Shown piece by piece: positions 7,621-16,244 of a DNA stretch of 64,000 nt (position 1 is the stretch's first letter; the number at the start of each line of letters is the position of its first letter). The stretch comes from Pseudobowmanella zhangzhouensis (GTDB taxonomy: Bacteria; Pseudomonadota; Gammaproteobacteria; Enterobacterales; Alteromonadaceae): NCBI RefSeq assembly GCF_042662685.1, contig NZ_JBHSYO010000002.1, positions 62,001-126,000 on the forward strand, in the 5' to 3' direction. The position numbers and the translations under genes are program-made. Below the pieces are notes generated by a model. The model was not told where the DNA came from and did no database searches. It was given only the letters and a program-made list of their open reading frames with translations.

Positions 7621-9128
7621 GCGTTTACCTCCTGCAATGCCTCTTTCACGGCTAACTGTGTTTCCGCAAATTCGGCTGTGACAGCTTTACCTGGTGCCTT
7701 ATCAATCAAGCTCACCAGCACTATGCTGACAGTACTCACGATAAATCCGGGTACCATTTCATACAGCAGGCTGTTTAACGCCTGCCCATCACTCATCACC
7801 GGCGCATAACTCCAGATTAGAACCGTGACAGCACCACTGATGATTCCTGCCATGGCACCTTTGTGCGTCATGCGCGACCAAAACAGACTCAACAGCACTA
7901 ACGGGCCAAATGCCGCCCCGAAGCCTGCCCAGGCGTTACTCACCAGAGAAAGAATGGAACTGTCCGGATTCAGCGCCAGCCCAAACGCACTCACACCAAC
8001 CACGACAACCCCAACCCTGCCAAGCAGCACGGTCTTATCTGCTGAGACCTGATGTTTCGACAACGCACGATAAACATCTTCGGTGAGTGAACTGGACGAC
8101 ACCAACAATTGCGACGAAATGGTACTCATAATCGCCGCCAATATCGCCGCCAGTAAGAATCCACTGATAAGCGGATGAAACAGGATTTGCGAAAACAGGA
8201 TAAAAATGGTTTCCGGATCGGCCAGTGATAAATCAAATTTATTTACATAGGCGACCCCCACTAAACCGGTGCTTACCGCGCCGGCAATCGTCACCAGCAT
8301 CCAGCTCATACCGATGTTGCGCGCTACCTTCACGTCTTGCACGCTACGAATGGCCATAAAGCGCACAATGATATGCGGCTGACCGAAATACCCCAGCCCC
8401 CAGGCCAAACTGCTGATAATCGCCAATGCAGACATGCCAGTAAGCGCGCTTTCCAGTGGTTCGATAGATGAAGCCGCCTGACGCAGTAATTCCTGACCGC
8501 TGGAAAATTGTTCAAACGCTACCCAAGGCACCAGAATCAGGGCAACGAACATGATGCAGCCTTGCACGAAATCGGTCAGGCTTACTGCCAGAAATCCCCC
8601 TAGTAAGGTGTAAGCCACGACCACCGACAGCGTAATCACCAAGCCCAGTGTGTAATCCAGCGAAAACGCCGATTCAAACAATTTACCGCCCGCTACCAGC
8701 CCTGCTGAGGTATACAGGGTAAAGAATACAATGATGACTAAAGCGGATGTGACACGTACGGCACTGTTTTCTAAGCCAAACCGCTTGGCGAAAAAATCTG
8801 GCAAGGTCAGCGCATCGTTAGCGATCTCGGTATAGGCGCGCAAGCGCGGAGCGACCAGCAGATAATTTAGCAAGGCGCCAATCAACAAACCCAGCGCGAT
8901 CCATAAGGTGTCATAGCCCATGACAAACATGGCACCCGGTAATCCCATCAGCATCCAGCCGCTCATATCTGACGCACCTGCCGATAATGCGGTGACTTGG
9001 GGGCTTACCTGCCGCCCGCCGAGCATATAGCCCTTTAAGTCGTCATCATTAGTTCGGTAGGCGAATAAACCGATAGCGAGCATCGCGGCAAAATAAATCG
9101 CCAGCGCGATGTAGGTAGATATGTCCAT
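7617..9128 (-). CDS. putP: Sodium/proline symporter PutP
   Basis: A 503-residue sodium:solute symporter of the SSS family with about 13 hydrophobic helices. Diagnostic parts are the N-terminal GYMLGGRQVSPQVTALSAGASDMSGWMLMGLPGA, matching the PutP sodium- and proline-binding region, and WGLGYFGQPHIIVRFMA, typical of proline transporters. It imports proline with sodium across the inner membrane. A GGAGG ribosome-binding site lies 7 nt before the ATG at 9128. It sits between a small-protein gene 15 nt upstream and proB, which overlaps it by 4 nt. It is not paired with putA here, which points to osmotic use or general uptake rather than a catabolic operon. Confidence 0.95.
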   Translation of the reverse strand: MDISTYIALAIYFAAMLAIGLFAYRTNDDDLKGYMLGGRQVSPQVTALSAGASDMSGWMLMGLPGAMFVMGYDTLWIALGLLIGALLNYLLVAPRLRAYTEIANDALTLPDFFAKRFGLENSAVRVTSALVIIVFFTLYTSAGLVAGGKLFESAFSLDYTLGLVITLSVVVAYTLLGGFLAVSLTDFVQGCIMFVALILVPWVAFEQFSSGQELLRQAASSIEPLESALTGMSALAIISSLAWGLGYFGQPHIIVRFMAIRSVQDVKVARNIGMSWMLVTIAGAVSTGLVGVAYVNKFDLSLADPETIFILFSQILFHPLISGFLLAAILAAIMSTISSQLLVSSSSLTEDVYRALSKHQVSADKTVLLGRVGVVVVGVSAFGLALNPDSSILSLVSNAWAGFGAAFGPLVLLSLFWSRMTHKGAMAGIISGAVTVLIWSYAPVMSDGQALNSLLYEMVPGFIVSTVSIVLVSLIDKAPGKAVTAEFAETQLAVKEALQEVNA

Positions 9129-9143
9129 GTACTGCCCTCCGGA

Positions 9144-9332
9144 CTATACGGAAGGTTTATTGCTGCGGAAGAACTCCCGGCACATTCCCAGCGGGTATGT
9201 GGCCAAAACCAGCCAGAAGCAGGCATGTTCGGTCAGGGTTTTAATAGGTTTAGTGCGACGCTTACTGACTTGCTTTTTGGTGGCCGCGATAAGTTTTTTG
9301 GTGCGTTCGAGTTGGGCTCGTTTCGCGTTCAT
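9144..9332 (-). CDS. Small basic protein, first gene of the putP-proB operon
   Basis: A 62-residue product starting MNAKRAQLERTKKL. The start is chosen because GAGGAAGTA directly precedes the ATG at 9332; a longer reading to 9413 has no such site. The N-terminal half is strongly basic (about twelve Lys/Arg in the first 35 residues). The second half has one short hydrophobic stretch, ACFWLVLATYPLGM, that might touch the membrane. No known family is recognised. It ends 15 nt before putP on the same strand, so cotranscription is likely. It may be a small regulatory protein of the transporter, but that is speculation from position. Confidence 0.6.
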   Translation of the reverse strand: MNAKRAQLERTKKLIAATKKQVSKRRTKPIKTLTEHACFWLVLATYPLGMCREFFRSNKPSV

Positions 9333-9480
9333 TACTTCCTCTGTTGGTTGCAAACTACTTTGTTCACTAATTATTCTTTCACAAACCTTTTTAGAAAACA
9401 AATTTGAATACAAACTAATTTATTATCATTATGGCGCAGAATTTCTCTTTTTTGGTGCTGATTTGCCAGACATTAGGCAC
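9333..9480 (-). promoter_or_regulatory. AT-rich leader containing the presumed promoter of the small ORF-putP-proB operon
   Basis: About 150 nt, visibly AT-rich, between the zntB terminator and the small-protein start on the minus strand. It must hold the promoter for the operon, since the terminator isolates it from zntB. No unambiguous -35/-10 pair was settled on. Confidence 0.4.
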
Positions 9481-9505
9481 AAAAAAAGCCCTGTCGGGCT
9501 TTTTA
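9481..9505 (-). terminator. Intrinsic terminator of zntB
   Basis: GCCC-TGTC-GGGC hairpin flanked by seven A on the left (U tract for minus-strand transcripts) and five T on the right. It lies 25 nt downstream of the zntB stop, and could work in both directions. Confidence 0.85.
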
Positions 9506-9529
9506 AACGATTACGCAATTAGTTATACA

Positions 9530-10480
9530 TCAAACAAACTTGAGTCGACGAAATACCAATAACACACCGGCGCTGATAATACCCATGGCAATACAGAAAA
9601 TCGTAAACGCATCGCCATTTTCCACTCCCGGCATGCCACCGATATTGATGCCAAAAAGGCCGGTGAGGAAGCCTAACGGCAGAAACACCCCGGCAATAAC
9701 CGACAACATATAGGTATTTCGGTTCATGCGATCCGCTGTAATCTGTTGCATGCTTTCGCTGACCAGATTGATTTGCGCCAGATCGAATTCGATGCCTTCC
9801 AATATGCGCAATAAGGTATCGCGCTGATGATCGAGGCGAACCTTAAACTTCTTAAAACGACTCAGATTGGCTTTGTGCAATGCATCCAGCGCATAGCTCT
9901 GCGGCTTGAGGAAGCGATTAAGCTTAAGTAACCGGCGCTTCACATCGTTAAGTTCCTGAATGCGTTTGCTGTTGACCACGTCACTGTCCAGCTCATCAAT
10001 AAAATCCTCAATGGGATCGAGGAAATTTTCGATACGCATATGCAACTGTTCAATAATGGTGGTAATCAACTCTTCCAGCGATTTGGGGCCCTGCCCTGTA
10101 GCGAGCAATTCCCGCACCCCGGTCACCGCTTTAGAGGGCACCCGACGCATTGAATACAAACGGTTGCCCACAAACAAAAAGCGAATGCTCAGCATATCAT
10201 CTGGCTCACTGCCCTCATTGAGGTTTACCCCACGCACGATCAGCATGCTTTCGCCATCATCGAACTGCTGGAAGCGCGGACGGGTATCCTCCGCCAGTAA
10301 CGTGGAGATAATGCCGTGATCAATCCCTTCACTTTGTAACCAAGCTGTCAATCCTTTGTCATTGCGGTCGCAGTGATACCAGATCTGCACATCCGCGGCC
10401 GGTGCGTGTTCAGCACTGTAGCGCTGTGCTTTACCTTCATGAAACTGCCAGGCGTCGATTAAAAAGGCTTTGTTATGCAT
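9530..10480 (-). CDS. zntB: Zinc transporter ZntB (CorA superfamily)
   Basis: A 316-residue CorA-type divalent cation transporter. The N-terminal cytoplasmic domain includes DDMLSIRFLFVGNRLYSMRR, followed by a long helical stalk. Two C-terminal membrane helices surround the signature GINIGGMPG (the GxN motif of this superfamily), in the order RNTYMLSVIAGVFLPLGFLTGLFG...IFCIAMG. The whole C-terminal arrangement matches ZntB, a proton-driven zinc importer, better than magnesium-specific CorA. The ATG at 10480, preceded by GGAAG, is chosen. An in-frame extension to 10570 would begin inside the fadE terminator and encode an atypical Cys-rich leader. Confidence 0.88.
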   Translation of the reverse strand: MHNKAFLIDAWQFHEGKAQRYSAEHAPAADVQIWYHCDRNDKGLTAWLQSEGIDHGIISTLLAEDTRPRFQQFDDGESMLIVRGVNLNEGSEPDDMLSIRFLFVGNRLYSMRRVPSKAVTGVRELLATGQGPKSLEELITTIIEQLHMRIENFLDPIEDFIDELDSDVVNSKRIQELNDVKRRLLKLNRFLKPQSYALDALHKANLSRFKKFKVRLDHQRDTLLRILEGIEFDLAQINLVSESMQQITADRMNRNTYMLSVIAGVFLPLGFLTGLFGINIGGMPGVENGDAFTIFCIAMGIISAGVLLVFRRLKFV

Positions 10481-10555
10481 TGTATCTTCCATGCAATCAG
10501 TACATTTGTCACAGAGTAAACATACACGCTCGTAGCTACCAGCATTTTCAGGCAT

Positions 10556-10582
10556 AAAAAAACGCCGCAATGCGGCGTTTTT
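10556..10582 (-). terminator. Intrinsic terminator of fadE
   Basis: CGCCGC-AAT-GCGGCG stem flanked by A7 and T5, located 22 nt downstream of the fadE stop codon. It isolates fadE from zntB. Confidence 0.88.
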
Positions 10583-10604
10583 GGATTAATAGCACTGATT
10601 GTTA

Positions 10605-12932
10605 TCAGGCAACAGATTTTTCATCCTGCTTTTTAACTGCCAGTGATGTTAATACCTCAGGCTTGAAGCTATCGGTAGCAATCGCTTTGACACGCAGAGA
10701 TTCTGCACGTTTCAGCTGGCTGGCTTCATGCTCAGAAATAACACCCGCTTCCAGCGCATTAGCAATGGTCGTTGCGAACACGGTTTTACGCGGGATAGTG
10801 CCGGCCTTTTGTGCGGCGAAGATTTTCTTCTCAACCGGCACAACGTCGTGCATGGCGATAAAGGCGTCTTCGATCATACCAACTGGATCATCTTCACGAC
10901 CATTACCCAGGTAGCACAGGTGGCTCAGACGATCACGCATCACGCCAGGTTGCAGCAAGGCTTCGCTGACAGATTGAGTAATCTCATCTTCTGGCAGTTT
11001 GTAGTTAATACCGTATGGGAAGATTACGCGTTTCAGCGTACCTGCCACAAAACGTGCCGGGAAGTTCTGGAAGAAACCATCAAACGCCACACCAATTTTG
11101 AACAGACAGCGTTTCAGCGCGTAGTGTACGAACGGCAGATCTGATGCCTGACGGCCGTCATCTTCATAGCGCTTGAGTACCGCAGAGGCGATATACAACT
11201 GACTTAACACATCACCCAGACGCGCAGAGATCATCTCTTTACGCTTCAGGTCACCACCTAAAATCAGCATGGAGAAGTCAGCCGACAGCGCCAGGCCTTT
11301 AGACATGCGAGCCAGTTGCTTGTAGTAACCTTTGGTTTCGCCTGATACTGGTGTGCTATTGAACGCACCCGCAGTCAGCCCCTGGAACAAGGCACCGAAG
11401 AAGTTACCCATGGCAAAGCCAACGTGTTTAATCAACAGGCCATCGAATGCCAGCAAACCGGCTTTAGTGTCAGGATTCGCAGCGGCTTCCATTTCACCAA
11501 ATACATATGGGTGACAACGGGTTGCACCCTGACCAAAGATCATCAGGTTACGGGTCAGGATATTGGCACCTTCTACCGTGATAGCAACCGGGGTACCGAA
11601 GTACTGGTGACCAATGTAGTTTTTCGGACCTAACTGCACCGCTTTACCGGCGTGGATGTCCATTGAATCATTCAATAATTCACGTGACATTTCAGTCATG
11701 TGGTACTTAGCGATGGCGGTAACGACCGATGGGCTCTCACCCAAGTCAATGGCGCCTGCGGTCATAGTACGCATGGCTTCTAACGTGTACGTCAGACCAC
11801 CGATACGGCCCAGTCCTTCCTGCACACCTTCGAATTTACCGATAGACAGACCAAACTGCTTACGAATGGCACTGTACGCGCCTGTCATACGGGTTGCCAG
11901 GTGCGCTGTAGCTGTGCCCAGTGCAGGCAGTGAAATACCACGGCCAGCAGATAAACACTCAACCAGCATACGCCAGCCGCGGCCTGCGTAATCTGGACCA
12001 CCGATGATCCACTCCAACGGAATGAACACGTCCTGACCTTTGGTGGTACCGTTCATAAATGCCATGGCAACCGGATAGTGACGATCACCGATTTCCACGC
12101 CTTCATGGCTGGTTGGGATCAGCGCACAGGTAATACCCAAGTCTTGCTTGTCGCCTAACAGGCCGTCCGGATCGTACATTTTGAACGCCAGACCCAATAC
12201 TGTCGCAACCGGTGCCAGCGTGATGTAACGCTTGTCCCAGTTCAGGCGCAGACCTAACACTTCTTTACCTTCGTGCATGCCTTTACACACGATACCGGTA
12301 TCCGGGATACCGCCAGCATCGGAACCGGCTTCCGGGCCAGTCAACGCGAAACACGGAATATCTGTACCGTTAGCCAGACGCGGTAACCAGTAGTCTTTCT
12401 GTTCTTGCGTACCATAATGCATCAGCAACTCACCCGGGCCTAATGAGTTAGGCACCATCACGGTTACCGCCGCGCTCAGTGAGCGGGTCGAAATACGCGA
12501 TACAATTGTTGAGTTGGCAATAGCAGAGAATTCGCGACCACCAAACGACTTAGGAATAATCATCGCGAAGAAACCTTCGCTACGCAGGTAATCCCATACA
12601 GGTTTTGGCAGATCTTTCTGCTCGTGTACGATTTCGTAATCGTCCAGCATGGACAGCAGGGTTTCCACCTGGTTGTCCATGAACGCTTGCTCTTCTTCGC
12701 TCAGCGCAGGTTTCGGATAAGCGTGTAACTGTTTCCAGTTCGGCTTCCCTTTGAATAGCTCACCTTCCCACCAGATAGAACCAGATTCCATCGCTTCACG
12801 CTCTGTACTGGACATAGGTGGCAGGATTTTTTTGAAAATGCTGAAAATAGGTGCGGTGATCAGACTGCGTCTGATACTGCCAACGCCCAGAATAACAGCG
12901 AGAGCAACAAGTAGGATAATCACAATAGACAT
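10605..12932 (-). CDS. fadE: Acyl-CoA dehydrogenase FadE, first paralogue
   Basis: A 775-residue FAD enzyme of the large bacterial FadE type, catalysing the first oxidation step of fatty-acid beta-oxidation. An N-terminal hydrophobic segment (IVIILLVALAVILGVGSI) is followed by conserved FadE blocks: PPMSSTEREAMESGSIWWEGELF, CFALTGPEAGSDAGGIPD, KRYITLAPVATVLGLAFKM and GKAVQLGPKNYIGHQYFGTPVAITVEGANILTRNL. The substrate-binding and catalytic regions look intact. It lies 12 nt downstream of a TetR-family regulator with which it is probably cotranscribed, has a GAGG ribosome-binding site, and is closed by its own terminator. A second, 827-residue paralogue lies at 42743-45226. Confidence 0.94.
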   Translation of the reverse strand: MSIVIILLVALAVILGVGSIRRSLITAPIFSIFKKILPPMSSTEREAMESGSIWWEGELFKGKPNWKQLHAYPKPALSEEEQAFMDNQVETLLSMLDDYEIVHEQKDLPKPVWDYLRSEGFFAMIIPKSFGGREFSAIANSTIVSRISTRSLSAAVTVMVPNSLGPGELLMHYGTQEQKDYWLPRLANGTDIPCFALTGPEAGSDAGGIPDTGIVCKGMHEGKEVLGLRLNWDKRYITLAPVATVLGLAFKMYDPDGLLGDKQDLGITCALIPTSHEGVEIGDRHYPVAMAFMNGTTKGQDVFIPLEWIIGGPDYAGRGWRMLVECLSAGRGISLPALGTATAHLATRMTGAYSAIRKQFGLSIGKFEGVQEGLGRIGGLTYTLEAMRTMTAGAIDLGESPSVVTAIAKYHMTEMSRELLNDSMDIHAGKAVQLGPKNYIGHQYFGTPVAITVEGANILTRNLMIFGQGATRCHPYVFGEMEAAANPDTKAGLLAFDGLLIKHVGFAMGNFFGALFQGLTAGAFNSTPVSGETKGYYKQLARMSKGLALSADFSMLILGGDLKRKEMISARLGDVLSQLYIASAVLKRYEDDGRQASDLPFVHYALKRCLFKIGVAFDGFFQNFPARFVAGTLKRVIFPYGINYKLPEDEITQSVSEALLQPGVMRDRLSHLCYLGNGREDDPVGMIEDAFIAMHDVVPVEKKIFAAQKAGTIPRKTVFATTIANALEAGVISEHEASQLKRAESLRVKAIATDSFKPEVLTSLAVKKQDEKSVA

Positions 12933-12944
12933 ATCAATAACCTC

Positions 12945-13619
12945 TTAGGCAATGTCGAGTGTTGGTGTAGATGTAATTGTAGTCACCGATGCCGCAACAG
13001 GTGCTGCGGTACCGGCAGAAATGTATGGAATCAGGCGGTTAATAATGCCGGCAACATCGACCGGTTGGTCGTAATCGGCGGCGGAAATTTCACACAATGC
13101 TTTGCTGGAGGCCATGGTGAAAACAAACGTACCAATGGCAAAGTGCAAACGCCAAAACAGTTCACTGGGTGGTAAATCAGGCGCGGCCAGATGCACTGCA
13201 TCGACAAAACGCTTCAGTACTTCGCCCCAATGGAACATGATGTACTTACGCAGGTGCCCCTGAGTTTCGGAGTAGCCTCGCCCCAACAGACGCACAAAAA
13301 TTGACGTCCCCGCGGGTCTGACTTTATTCAGCAGCAACAGCGGCGTAATGAGTGTGCCGAACACCTGTGGCATGCCCGGTTGCGGATTTTTCGCCAACAT
13401 AGCTGCCACTTGTTTGTCCACCTCGGGCATCATCACATCCAGATAGCGCTTGAGCACTTCCTGAATCAATTGTTTCTTCGAGCCAAAATGATAATTCACC
13501 GCAGCCAGATTCACTTCGGCTTTAGTGGTAATCGCGCGAAGCGATGTGTCACCAAAACCATGCTCAGCGAACAACAGCTCTGCGGCGTTAAGGATATCCT
13601 GTTTGGTTGAACTGCCCAT
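12945..13619 (-). CDS. TetR-family regulator, PsrA-like (fatty-acid metabolism)
   Basis: A 224-residue regulator. The N-terminal helix-turn-helix (about residues 7-50) has ILNAAELLFAEHGFGDTSLRAITTKAEVNLAAVNYHFGSKKQLI, a typical TetR domain. The C-terminal ligand domain includes PSELFWRLHFAIGTFVFTMAS, resembling PsrA-type regulators that respond to long-chain acyl-CoA. The start MGSSTKQD at 13619 is preferred; an upstream ATG at 13637 is possible. It sits 12 nt upstream of fadE on the same strand, and an inverted repeat lies upstream at 13673-13690. Together these suggest autoregulated control of fadE. The identity as PsrA is by similarity and context, not proven. Confidence 0.8.
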   Translation of the reverse strand: MGSSTKQDILNAAELLFAEHGFGDTSLRAITTKAEVNLAAVNYHFGSKKQLIQEVLKRYLDVMMPEVDKQVAAMLAKNPQPGMPQVFGTLITPLLLLNKVRPAGTSIFVRLLGRGYSETQGHLRKYIMFHWGEVLKRFVDAVHLAAPDLPPSELFWRLHFAIGTFVFTMASSKALCEISAADYDQPVDVAGIINRLIPYISAGTAAPVAASVTTITSTPTLDIA

Positions 13620-13672
13620 ATCAAACACCCATTTCATACATACGTTTGAATTTATACGGTGAATTGGCAAAA

Positions 13673-13690
13673 TTCAAGCGCGCGTTTGAA
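13673..13690. promoter_or_regulatory. PsrA-like operator palindrome
   Basis: TTCAAGCGCGCGTTTGAA is an 18-bp inverted repeat with only one imperfect (G-T) position pair. It contains the GTTTGAA half-site typical of PsrA-class operators. It lies about 55 nt upstream of the TetR-fadE start, and another GTTTGAA half-site occurs a few bases further upstream. It is likely bound by the product of 12945-13619. Confidence 0.6.
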
Positions 13691-13863
13691 ATTTTTGTTT
13701 GAATTTTATTGCTTTGTTTAATTATCAAGCACTTGCATCACCTGTTTAGTACCCTACCGCTGATTCTGATAGTGGTTTATGGCGCAGACTGTTCTGATAT
13801 ACTCACTCTGATTTACGTTTACATAACAAATAATTCGGTCCACATTAACCAGGGACATACCTT

Positions 13864-15684
13864 ATGAAACACACACATCTTTCCGTGCTTGCGGTGTTTA
13901 TTTCCGCAGCACTGACGGGCTGCGGCCAGAGTGAAAAAGCTCAGACCGCGCCGCCAGCACCCAGCGCAGCAGACGCTAAAGCCTTTTTAACCGAAGCGCA
14001 GGCGGACATTGAGAAAGTGCAGTTCCCCGCAGCGCACGCTGAATGGAGTTACGCTACCAACATCAATTACGATACCGCAGCTGTATCTGCTTATATGAAC
14101 GAGGTACTGTCGAGTAAGGTAGCGCAATATTCAAATGAAGCCGCCCGATTCAATAATACCGAAGTGGACGCCGATACCCGTCGTCAGTTAGACCTGTTGC
14201 GCAATAGCCTGACCATGCCACCACCGGCTGATGCTGAAAAATCCGCACGTCTGGCCAAAATCAGTTCTGATTTAGGCGGTATGTATGGTTCTGGTAAATA
14301 TTGCCGCAGCGAAAATGATTGCAAAACCTTGGTCGAGATGAGCGCAGAAATGGCCACCAGCCGTGATGCTGACTTAATGCTCGAATACTGGGCCGGCTGG
14401 CGTGAAGTGTCTAAACCCATGAAAGACATGTATGCCGAACAAGTGGAATTGGCCAATCAGGGTGCACGCGAACTGGGTTTCAGCAATGCCAGTGAGATGT
14501 GGCGAGGTAAATACGACATGCCTGCGGACGAATTCCCGAAAGAACTGGACCGTTTATGGGGCCAGGTAAAGCCATTTTATGACGCCCTGCACTGCCATGT
14601 ACGCGCAAAATTAGGCGATTACTACGGCGAAGACGTAGTTCCACAGGATAAACCGATCCCAGCGCACCTGTTAGGCAATATGTGGGCACAATCCTGGGGC
14701 AATATTTACGATATCGTGAAACCAGAGCAGGAAATGCAGGTACCCGATGTGACCGCTGCACTAGTTGAGCAGGGTTATGACGAAATCAAAATGGTTAAAC
14801 AAGCCGAGTCGTTTTTCTCTTCTCTTGGCTTTGCTCAGCTACCCGAGTCATTCTGGGAACGTTCAATGTTCCAGCAACCAGAAGGCCGGGATGTGCAATG
14901 CCATGCATCCGCTTGGGACCTGGATGATAAAGATGACCTGCGGATTAAAATGTGTATCCAGATCACCGGTGAAGAATTCAACGTAATTCACCATGAATTG
15001 GGACACAACTACTATCAGCGCGCTTATAAAGATCAGCCATTGTTGTATCGTAATTCCGCCAATGATGGCTTCCATGAAGCCATCGGTGACACGATTGCGT
15101 TGTCAATAACGCCTAAATATCTGAAGCAAATCGGTTTAATCGATGAGATCCCGGATGCGTCTAACGATATCGGTATGTTGATGCAGGTCGCGCTGGATAA
15201 AATCGCCTTTATTCCGTTTGGCCTGATGGTCGATCAATGGCGCTGGAAAGTGCTGGCAGGCGAAGTAAAACCAGAAGATTACAACAAAGTCTGGTGGGAA
15301 CTGCGTGAAAAGTATCAGGGTGTGATGGCACCGCTAGCCCGCGGTACAGACGCATTCGACCCGGGTGCAAAATATCACGTACCTGCGAATGTACCCTATA
15401 CACGCTATTTCCTGGCGCACATTCTGCAATTCCAGTTCCATAGAGCCTTGTGTGATATTGCAGGAGACGAAGGTCCGCTTAACCGCTGCTCCATATATGG
15501 CAGCAAAGAAGCGGGTACTGCGCTGAATAACATGCTGGAAATGGGCTCAAGCAAGCCTTGGCAGGATGCGTTAGCCACCTTAACTGGCTCGCCGCAAATG
15601 GATGCCTCCACTATCGCAGATTATTTTGCCCCGCTGAAAAGCTGGCTAGACGAGCAGAATAAAGACCGCAGTTGCGGCTGGTAA
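13864..15684 (+). CDS. Peptidyl-dipeptidase A (ACE-like, M2 family) lipoprotein
   Basis: A 606-residue zinc metallopeptidase of family M2, the angiotensin-converting-enzyme family. The N-terminus is a lipoprotein signal with lipobox LTGC (Cys at about 20), so the enzyme is probably anchored in the envelope. The zinc motif HELGH is at 377-381 and the third ligand is Glu405 in EAIGD; both are intact. Downstream blocks such as GLMVDQWRWKVLAGE and WWELREKYQGV match M2 enzymes. Family members remove C-terminal dipeptides from peptides. It is a single-gene unit between the TetR regulator, which is divergent, and a strong terminator. The bacterial role is probably peptide nutrition. Confidence 0.93.
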   Translation: MKHTHLSVLAVFISAALTGCGQSEKAQTAPPAPSAADAKAFLTEAQADIEKVQFPAAHAEWSYATNINYDTAAVSAYMNEVLSSKVAQYSNEAARFNNTEVDADTRRQLDLLRNSLTMPPPADAEKSARLAKISSDLGGMYGSGKYCRSENDCKTLVEMSAEMATSRDADLMLEYWAGWREVSKPMKDMYAEQVELANQGARELGFSNASEMWRGKYDMPADEFPKELDRLWGQVKPFYDALHCHVRAKLGDYYGEDVVPQDKPIPAHLLGNMWAQSWGNIYDIVKPEQEMQVPDVTAALVEQGYDEIKMVKQAESFFSSLGFAQLPESFWERSMFQQPEGRDVQCHASAWDLDDKDDLRIKMCIQITGEEFNVIHHELGHNYYQRAYKDQPLLYRNSANDGFHEAIGDTIALSITPKYLKQIGLIDEIPDASNDIGMLMQVALDKIAFIPFGLMVDQWRWKVLAGEVKPEDYNKVWWELREKYQGVMAPLARGTDAFDPGAKYHVPANVPYTRYFLAHILQFQFHRALCDIAGDEGPLNRCSIYGSKEAGTALNNMLEMGSSKPWQDALATLTGSPQMDASTIADYFAPLKSWLDEQNKDRSCGW

Positions 15685-15698
15685 GACACGAAACACAT

Positions 15699-15729
15699 AA
15701 AAAAAAACCGGGGTAACCCGGTTTTTTTT
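15699..15729 (+). terminator. Bidirectional intrinsic terminator between the ACE-like gene and sixA
   Basis: ACCGGG-GTAA-CCCGGT stem flanked by an A tract on the left and T8 on the right. It lies 15 nt after the ACE-like stop. Its right side overlaps the sixA stop codon, so it can end both convergent transcripts. Confidence 0.9.
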
Positions 15730-16177
15730 ATTGCGGTGAACACTGTTCCACAGCACTGGCGCAACCCTGTGCCAATGCGTTTGTGCGCAGTTGCACATAG
15801 CACGATGTTTTGAGCGTAATTTGTTGACTGGTGAAGTACTCAGCCAGTGTCTCTAATTGTGGATTGTGCCCAAAGATCCACAGCGGTTCCTCGGTTACTG
15901 TCGAGATAAGCGCCAGCACCTCCTCAAGAGGCGAGAAATACAGGCATTCATGCAAGGTCATTTGTGGTGCTGAAAACCAGCCAGCCTGTTGATAGGCCAA
16001 TGCGGTTGCATACGCGCGACTGGCAACTGAACACAATACTCGCGCTGGCTTATCTAACTGACAGTTTTTAGCCATCTGTTGAGATTGGCGCAGTCCTCTG
16101 GCGTTAAGCGGCCGGTGAATATCTGCCACCGGATAATCCCAACTGGATTTGGCATGTCTGAACAGCACTATCTCCAT
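15728..16177 (-). CDS. sixA: SixA-like phosphohistidine phosphatase
   Basis: A 149-residue member of the histidine phosphatase branch. The N-terminal signature LFRHAKSSWDYP contains the catalytic RHA(K) motif, and the C-terminal HNPQLETLAEYF supplies the second catalytic His. SixA removes phosphate from phosphohistidine in HPt domains or PTS proteins. An AAGGAG site 6 nt upstream supports ATG at 16177, not the longer reading to 16213 that would run into the TonB-receptor terminator. It is monocistronic and converges on the ACE-like gene. The usual SixA length is about 160 residues, so it is full size. Confidence 0.88.
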   Translation of the reverse strand: MEIVLFRHAKSSWDYPVADIHRPLNARGLRQSQQMAKNCQLDKPARVLCSVASRAYATALAYQQAGWFSAPQMTLHECLYFSPLEEVLALISTVTEEPLWIFGHNPQLETLAEYFTSQQITLKTSCYVQLRTNALAQGCASAVEQCSPQ

Positions 16178-16197
16178 TTGCTTCTCCTTTAATGGAT

Positions 16198-16226
16198 AAA
16201 AAAAGGGGCGCAAGGCCCCTTTTTAA
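16198..16226 (-). terminator. Intrinsic terminator of the TonB-dependent receptor gene
   Basis: AGGGGC-GCAA-GGCCCCT-type hairpin flanked by A7 and T5, about 20 nt downstream of the receptor stop at 16245 on the minus strand. Confidence 0.88.
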
Positions 16227-16244
16227 CAACTAACGTAAATTAGC

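Noticed and set aside
10481..10570. N-terminal extension of zntB with several cysteines
   Set aside because: It begins within the fadE terminator, while the ATG at 10480 has a proper ribosome-binding site.
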